Below, piece by piece: positions 5,803 to 10,030 of a DNA stretch of 10,030 nucleotides (positions are counted from its first letter, which is position 1; each line of letters opens with the position of its first letter). The stretch is taken from positions 1 through 10,030 of the forward strand of contig JBATBW010000072.1 in the NCBI GenBank assembly GCA_049662565.1, in the 5' to 3' direction. The notes under the pieces were generated by a model. The model was not told where the DNA came from, ran no database searches, and saw only the letters and a program-made list of their open reading frames with translations. The position numbers and the translations under genes are program-made. This DNA is from JBATBW01 sp049662565 (GTDB taxonomy: Bacteria; Bacillota_I; Bacilli_A; Erysipelotrichales; Erysipelotrichaceae).

Positions 5803-7519
5803 TGTCATCACCTCTTTTTTGGGTATTATATATATCTTGATAAATTGCACAATCTTCTAATAATTCATTGTGACTACCAATAGCTACAATTTTCCCATCA
5901 TCTAAGACAATAATTCGGTTCGCATTCATAATTGAAGTAATTCTTTGCGAAATTATAATTTTTGTCATATTAGTAATTTCTTGATTAAGTGCATTCATAA
6001 TCATTTGTTCTGTTTTTGTATCAATCGCACTTGTTGTATCATCTAATATTAAGATTTGTGGCTTTTTCAATAAAGCTCTCGCAAGACATAGTCTTTGTCT
6101 TTGACCACCAGATACATTTGTCCCGCCAGCAGTGATAATTGTATCATAACCATTTTCTAGTTGATTAATAAAAGTATCAGCTTGAACAATTTTACATATT
6201 TTAATACACTCTTCTGGTATAGCTTTACTATCTCCAACTTTTAAATTGTCCCAAACGCTACCCGAAAAAAGAACATTTTTTTGTAAAACCATTGCGACTT
6301 GTTGTCGCAAATATTTTAAATCTAAGTCTTTTACATTCACATTACCAACTAATATTTCTCCACTAGTCACATCATATAAACGACTAATTAAAGAAACTAA
6401 AGTTGTCTTACCACTACCCGTACCTCCAATGATACCGATGGTCTCATTAGGATTTATATTGAAATTAATATTTTCTAAAGCTAAGGTACCATCAGCATAA
6501 GTAAAGTTAACATTTTTCATTATAATACTATTATCTTCAATTTTTGATAACGGATTATCACAATTTTTTAAATTAATTTCTTCTTTTAACACTTCTTTAA
6601 TCCGACTAATAGATGCCATAGACATTGACAATTGAACAAAGATCATTGATATCATCATCAACGACATTAATACACTCATCGTATAAGTAAACATCGACAT
6701 TAATTGACCAGTAGTCAGTTGTCCTTGCGTAATTAATTGCGCACCAAAATAAGCTAAAGCAATTAAAGAAAAATTCATACAAAAAGTCATTACTGGTCCA
6801 TTATATAATAATATATATTCGGCCTTTAAAAACAACTCATAAACACTAAAAGATGCTTTATGAAATTTATCTTTTTCTTTATACTCTTTAACATATGCTT
6901 TCACAACCCGCATATTATTAATATTTTCTTGAACAACTTTATTTAAATCATCATAGCGTCTAAACACTTCCATAAATAAAGGATATGCCAACTTAATCAT
7001 AATAAATAAACTAATTCCTAAAATAAATAAAGCAACAACAAAAACTAACGATAACTGTTTACCAATATAAATAGTTAAACTAATCGCAAAAACTAACATC
7101 AATGGCGCTCTAACACACATTCTTAATATCATTTGATATGTTTGTTGAACATTATTAATATCACTTGTCAAACGCGTAATCAAACTACTAGTAGAAAAAT
7201 GATCAATATTTTCAAAACCAAACTTTTGAATTTGTTTAAAAATATTAAAACGCAAATTCTTTGCTAATCCACTAGAAGCTAAAGCTGCCATTTTCCCAGA
7301 GAAAGTACCCGCCAATAGAGCCGTACCAGCACACAATAACATTAACCCACCATATAATATGATATTATTTAAGTCATTGATTCTAATGCCTTTATCAATG
7401 ATATTCCCCATAAGAAAAGGTAATAGAACCTCACAGATGACCTCTATTACCATTAATAAAGGCGCTAAAAAAGAACTCTTTTCATAACCTTTAATTCCTT
7501 GTCTAATTAAACTAAACAT
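5789..7519 (-). CDS. ABC exporter half-transporter, degenerate-site partner (YfiB/LmrC/TM287-like)
   Basis: Second half of the heterodimeric exporter. 576 residues. The transmembrane domain (about 15-310, six helices) is followed by the ATPase domain: Walker A GGTGSGKTT 365-373, Q-loop Q413, signature VSGGQ 469-473, Walker B ILILDD with D494 where catalytic Glu is usual, and H-loop SQR with Q525 where His is usual. The Asp and Gln replacements are the known hallmark of the non-catalytic subunit in TM287/288-, BmrCD- and LmrCD-type exporters, so ATP bound to this subunit should be hydrolysed slowly or not at all. Its own canonical signature completes the active site on the partner. AGGTGA, with normal spacing, overlaps the nfo stop codon; the gap is 8 bases. 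The 3' end overlaps the partner gene, implying translational coupling and matched amounts of the two subunits. Confidence 0.94.
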   Translation of the reverse strand: MFSLIRQGIKGYEKSSFLAPLLMVIEVICEVLLPFLMGNIIDKGIRINDLNNIILYGGLMLLCAGTALLAGTFSGKMAALASSGLAKNLRFNIFKQIQKFGFENIDHFSTSSLITRLTSDINNVQQTYQMILRMCVRAPLMLVFAISLTIYIGKQLSLVFVVALFILGISLFIMIKLAYPLFMEVFRRYDDLNKVVQENINNMRVVKAYVKEYKEKDKFHKASFSVYELFLKAEYILLYNGPVMTFCMNFSLIALAYFGAQLITQGQLTTGQLMSMFTYTMSVLMSLMMISMIFVQLSMSMASISRIKEVLKEEINLKNCDNPLSKIEDNSIIMKNVNFTYADGTLALENINFNINPNETIGIIGGTGSGKTTLVSLISRLYDVTSGEILVGNVNVKDLDLKYLRQQVAMVLQKNVLFSGSVWDNLKVGDSKAIPEECIKICKIVQADTFINQLENGYDTIITAGGTNVSGGQRQRLCLARALLKKPQILILDDTTSAIDTKTEQMIMNALNQEITNMTKIIISQRITSIMNANRIIVLDDGKIVAIGSHNELLEDCAIYQDIYNTQKRGDDNDGE

Positions 7520-7527
7520 AAAATCAC

Positions 7528-8376
7528 CTATCCTTTTAAAAGTTCTATTTCTTGGTCATAAATACTTAAACCATCTACATAAGGAGTTTCTAAAATTTTA
7601 GGTACAAACTGTAAGCGACTATTACTTGCAATATCTCTTAATGTTTCAAAGGCAATTTCCCCATTTTTTAAATTAGCATGACGATCTTTCTTACTACCTT
7701 GTATGTTCTTTGAATTATTAAGATGCACACATTTTATTTTATCAATCCCAATCATTTGATCAAACTCATCTAAATAAGTATCAAATTGATTTAAGTCATA
7801 CCCACTATCATGTAAATGACAAGTATCCAAACAAGCGACTATGCGGTCACTAGAACACTTTTTAATAATATCACAAAGTTGGTAAGTGTTACAACCAACT
7901 TCGCTACCCTTGCCAGCCATCGTTTCTAATAAAATACTCACTTGACTATCGCTAGTTTTTTCTAAAACTATTTTTAGACCCGACACAATTTGTTCAATAC
8001 CCGCTTCAACACTACTCTTCAAACAACAACCAGGATGGAGAACGACATATTTTAAACCCATCTGTTGTGTTCGAATGATTTCATTAATTAGGCATTCCAC
8101 ACCAAAATTAAAAGTATTTTCATTTTCGCAATTCGCTAAATTAATCGTATATGGAGCATGAACAATAATATTATCTAATGATAATCCCTTGCTGAGCCAT
8201 AGTTGTTTACCTTCTTCAACTTTTAATTGATCAATAGGTTTACGCATACTATTTTGTGGTGCACCTGTATAGATCATCATCGCATTAGCTTGATAACTCA
8301 AAGCTTCTTTTACGCTATCTAAGAAGTAATCTGGCGCCTTTAAACCACAATGAGATCCAATTAACAAATTAGTCAT
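7528..8376 (-). CDS. nfo: Endonuclease IV (AP endonuclease, Nfo family)
   Basis: Trinuclear-zinc AP endonuclease that cuts 5' to abasic sites in base-excision repair and removes blocking 3' groups. 282 residues, normal for the family. All nine zinc-ligand positions known from E. coli Nfo are present: H73 (VHAPY), H114 (LHPG), E151 (LLETMAGKG), D184 and H187 (LDTCH), H218 (VHLNNSK), D231 and H233 (KDRHAN) and E263 (ILETP). Unusually many cysteines (eleven, including adjacent C117-C118) are scattered through it but do not form a metal motif. The start ATG at 8376 overlaps the end of cshB by 8 bases, consistent with translational coupling; its own Shine-Dalgarno is weak (AGG about 9 bases upstream). 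The cshB-nfo pair is, from memory, also adjacent in B. subtilis (yqfR-yqfS). Confidence 0.97.
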   Translation of the reverse strand: MTNLLIGSHCGLKAPDYFLDSVKEALSYQANAMMIYTGAPQNSMRKPIDQLKVEEGKQLWLSKGLSLDNIIVHAPYTINLANCENENTFNFGVECLINEIIRTQQMGLKYVVLHPGCCLKSSVEAGIEQIVSGLKIVLEKTSDSQVSILLETMAGKGSEVGCNTYQLCDIIKKCSSDRIVACLDTCHLHDSGYDLNQFDTYLDEFDQMIGIDKIKCVHLNNSKNIQGSKKDRHANLKNGEIAFETLRDIASNSRLQFVPKILETPYVDGLSIYDQEIELLKG

Positions 8377-9718
8377 CTTTTTTGCCTGCGGCCTTATATT
8401 TCTGTTTTCTAATTTTATTAATCGATTCTTGAATCATCGCTCTTTTTTGTTTGCGTTTTAATTTTTGAATTTCTTCACTTCTTTTTTTCTTATATCCGGG
8501 TTTAACTTGGGTTTTCTTCTTTGTTAACATTTTCGCAATACTGATTTCTAATTCATCATTAGAAGTTTTCTTCCTTTTTTTAGTATTACTTAATTCTTTC
8601 CATTCACCATTTTTATATACTTGCGTTTTGAATTGAATTTTTTGCTTTTTAAGCATTTCAATGCCATTATTATCTTTTTCTGTATATAACAAATAACATA
8701 TACCATGTTTTTTATAACGACCTGTTCTACCACTACGATGAATATAATATTCTAATTCGCGCGGTAAACCCAATGAAATAACATGGCTGACCATTTCAAT
8801 ATCAATACCACGAGCAGCAATATCACTACACACAACATAAGTATATTCATTACTTTGTAAACTCTTTAAAGCATTTTTTCTTTCTCTTGCCTCTAAATCA
8901 CCATGAAGTTCTAAAACTTTATAATCATTTTCACGTAAGAAAGCCGCTGTACTCGCCACTTCTTTTCGACTATTGGCAAAAATTAGACATAAATACGGCG
9001 TAAATCCTGGTAATATATCCAATAATTGTTGTTGATAAGTCTTATGCTTACAATTAATTAATATATGATCAATATTAGGCTTAATATCTTTATCATCATC
9101 AATGCGAACAATGACCGGATCATACATATATTTCTTTAAGAAACTATATAAAGCTTGCGGTATTGTTGCGGAGAAAACTAACATTTGTAAGTTTTCTGGC
9201 ATTTTACTCGCTACAGTATCTAAGTCCTCTAAAAAACCGAACTCTAAAGTCATATCCGCTTCATCGACAACTAATAACTTAACATTTTCAACACGAATTA
9301 AATTTTTATTGACACATAAGTCTTTGATTCTTCCAACTGTACCCACAATGATTTGTGGTTGCTTTTTAAGTTGTTCCATCATCTTATTATTGTCCATGCC
9401 TCCTGACGCAAGTAAAACTTTAAGCCTTGGTTCTACTTGACACATCATCGTTGTTTTTTCATATAACTGAGTAGCTAATTCTCTAGTAGGAGCACTAATT
9501 AAAACTTGTGTATTTTGATCATCAAAATCAATGAGTTCAAATATTGAAATTAAAAAAGCATGTGTCTTACCACTACCAGTTTTTGATATACCGACAACAT
9601 CTCTTTTTTTTCTCGCAACGGGAATAACTTCCTGTTGGATTGGCGTCATTTCTTCAAAGCCATTTATTTTAATAAATTCATTTGTTCTTTCTTTCAAACT
9701 ATAATTCGTAAATTTCAT
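8369..9718 (-). CDS. cshB: DEAD-box ATP-dependent RNA helicase CshB
   Basis: RNA helicase, expected to act in cold-adapted translation, ribosome assembly or RNA turnover. 449 residues. Motifs in order: Q motif (F21, TPIQ 25-28), motif I SKTGSGKT 45-52, PTRELA 77-82, TVGR 127-130, DEAD 152-155, SAT 183-185, LIFANS 245-250, ARGID 302-306 and HRSGRTGR 327-334. Two motifs differ from the usual form: SK instead of AQ before TGSGKT, and TVGR instead of TPGR. A Lys/Arg-rich tail (378-449) includes KPGYKKK, which I recall in B. subtilis CshB, supporting CshB over the other paralogues. The tail is probably RNA-binding. AAGGTGA is well spaced before the ATG. It is the first gene of the cshB-nfo-exporter operon and divergent from ispH, with the promoter in the 68-bp gap. 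Confidence 0.95.
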   Translation of the reverse strand: MKFTNYSLKERTNEFIKINGFEEMTPIQQEVIPVARKKRDVVGISKTGSGKTHAFLISIFELIDFDDQNTQVLISAPTRELATQLYEKTTMMCQVEPRLKVLLASGGMDNNKMMEQLKKQPQIIVGTVGRIKDLCVNKNLIRVENVKLLVVDEADMTLEFGFLEDLDTVASKMPENLQMLVFSATIPQALYSFLKKYMYDPVIVRIDDDKDIKPNIDHILINCKHKTYQQQLLDILPGFTPYLCLIFANSRKEVASTAAFLRENDYKVLELHGDLEARERKNALKSLQSNEYTYVVCSDIAARGIDIEMVSHVISLGLPRELEYYIHRSGRTGRYKKHGICYLLYTEKDNNGIEMLKKQKIQFKTQVYKNGEWKELSNTKKRKKTSNDELEISIAKMLTKKKTQVKPGYKKKRSEEIQKLKRKQKRAMIQESINKIRKQKYKAAGKKDD

Positions 9719-9786
9719 TTTTCATCACCTTCAATATTTTACCATAAACTAGCAAAATATGATATCATATTGACGAGGTAAATAAA
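9719..9786. promoter_or_regulatory. Divergent cshB/ispH control region with perfect 16-bp palindrome
   Basis: This 68-bp gap must hold the promoters or leaders for both genes. At 9756-9771 lies the perfect palindrome AATATGATATCATATT. Each arm contains TATGAT, a -10-like hexamer, once on each strand (9758-9763 plus; 9769-9764 minus), positioned to give leaders of about 17-20 bases for ispH and about 40 for cshB. No good -35 elements are seen. The ispH Shine-Dalgarno GAGG is at 9775-9778, and the cshB AAGGTGA is at 9731-9725 on the minus strand. The palindrome could be a repressor site, or simply two face-to-face -10 boxes. Confidence 0.5.
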
Positions 9787-10030
9787 ATGGAAATAATAAA
9801 AGTCACTCCAAGAGGGTATTGTTTAGGCGTTATTAATGCCATAAATTTAGTAAAAGATACCAAATTAAAATATCCTGATCAAACAATATATCTATTAGGG
9901 ATGATCGTTCATAATCAACATGTTAGTGATTACTTCGCCAAGGAAAATATTATTACTCTTCAAGGTGATAATAAATTAGACCTTCTTGATCAAATCGATA
10001 ATGGTGTAGTTATCATCAGCGCCCATGGTG
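9787..10030 (+). CDS. ispH: 4-hydroxy-3-methylbut-2-enyl diphosphate reductase (IspH/LytB), partial (C-terminus off the right edge)
   Basis: Final MEP-pathway enzyme: a [4Fe-4S] protein that reduces HMBPP to IPP and DMAPP. The first 81 residues are visible. PRGYCLGV supplies the first cluster ligand C12, GMIVHNQHV carries the substrate-binding histidine H42, and ISAHG at the edge carries the second conserved histidine H80. The other two cluster cysteines lie beyond the window. The start is the ATG at 9787, with GAGGT eight bases upstream. It is divergent from cshB and is, from memory, a neighbour of cshB (yqfP/yqfR) in B. subtilis too. Together with ispG it shows that this organism makes isoprenoids by the MEP route; the electron donor is not encoded here. 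Confidence 0.96.
   Translation, partial: MEIIKVTPRGYCLGVINAINLVKDTKLKYPDQTIYLLGMIVHNQHVSDYFAKENIITLQGDNKLDLLDQIDNGVVIISAHG

Noticed and set aside
5803..5850. Start of the downstream exporter gene at 5850
   Set aside because: It would overlap the upstream gene by over 60 bases without a ribosome-binding site, whereas GAGGTG is correctly placed for the ATG at 5802.
9102..9440. Open frame of 112 residues on the plus strand inside cshB
   Set aside because: It lies wholly antisense to conserved helicase motifs, has no ribosome-binding site and resembles no family. The same applies to shorter antisense or out-of-frame frames at 2037-2219, 3091-3315, 5651-5860 and 6246-6500.
9770..9775. TTGACG as a -35 box
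   Set aside because: A matching -10 would lie about 17 bases downstream, inside the ispH coding start, and the hexamer overlaps the ispH Shine-Dalgarno region.
1..10030. Mobile element, prophage, CRISPR array or defence system
   Set aside because: There are no transposase, integrase, repeat-spacer or nuclease-toxin genes. All large genes are housekeeping, repair, competence or transport, and the base composition is even.

Overview
The window is AT-rich chromosomal DNA (roughly 30% GC by eye). It comes from a low-GC Firmicute, or a Bacilli-like relative of the Mollicutes such as the Erysipelotrichia or one of their uncultured neighbours. The proteins are Bacillus-type, genes are tightly packed with strong Shine-Dalgarno sites before most of them, and the code is standard: all nine tryptophans I located are TGG and no in-frame TGA is needed. 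There are no RNA genes, mobile elements, CRISPR arrays or repeat families, and no gene-free stretch over 300 bases.

Left part (1-2729, all minus strand, read right to left): rpmG (ribosomal protein L33), a metallo-beta-lactamase-fold hydrolase, a small lipoprotein I do not recognise, then comGA and the first 217 residues of comGB. ComGA (ATPase) and ComGB (inner-membrane platform) are the motor end of the competence pseudopilus used for DNA uptake. Hairpin terminators follow rpmG and the lipoprotein gene, dividing the run into short transcription units.

Middle (2730-3923): a divergent promoter region, then plus-strand ispG, which encodes the penultimate enzyme of the MEP isoprenoid pathway. 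It ends in a hairpin that can also terminate the opposing transporter operon.

Right part (3925-9718, minus strand): a four-gene operon, cshB (DEAD-box RNA helicase) - nfo (endonuclease IV) - two ABC exporter half-transporters, with overlaps or gaps of only a few bases. The two half-transporters form an asymmetric heterodimer with one consensus and one degenerate ATP site. A 68-bp intergenic region with a perfect 16-bp palindrome separates cshB from the start of plus-strand ispH, the last MEP enzyme, which runs off the right edge.

Taken together, the order ispH / cshB / nfo / ispG / rpmG / MBL hydrolase / comGA / comGB follows, from memory, the order of the same genes on the Bacillus subtilis chromosome (yqfP to comG) with many genes lost between them. 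I read this as an ancestral neighbourhood condensed in a small genome, with the exporter pair as the main insertion. I did not find a clearly new multi-gene system. The best candidates for new biology are the unassigned lipoprotein beside the competence operon, the odd initiation regions of comGA, comGB and the hydrolase, and the palindrome between cshB and ispH.
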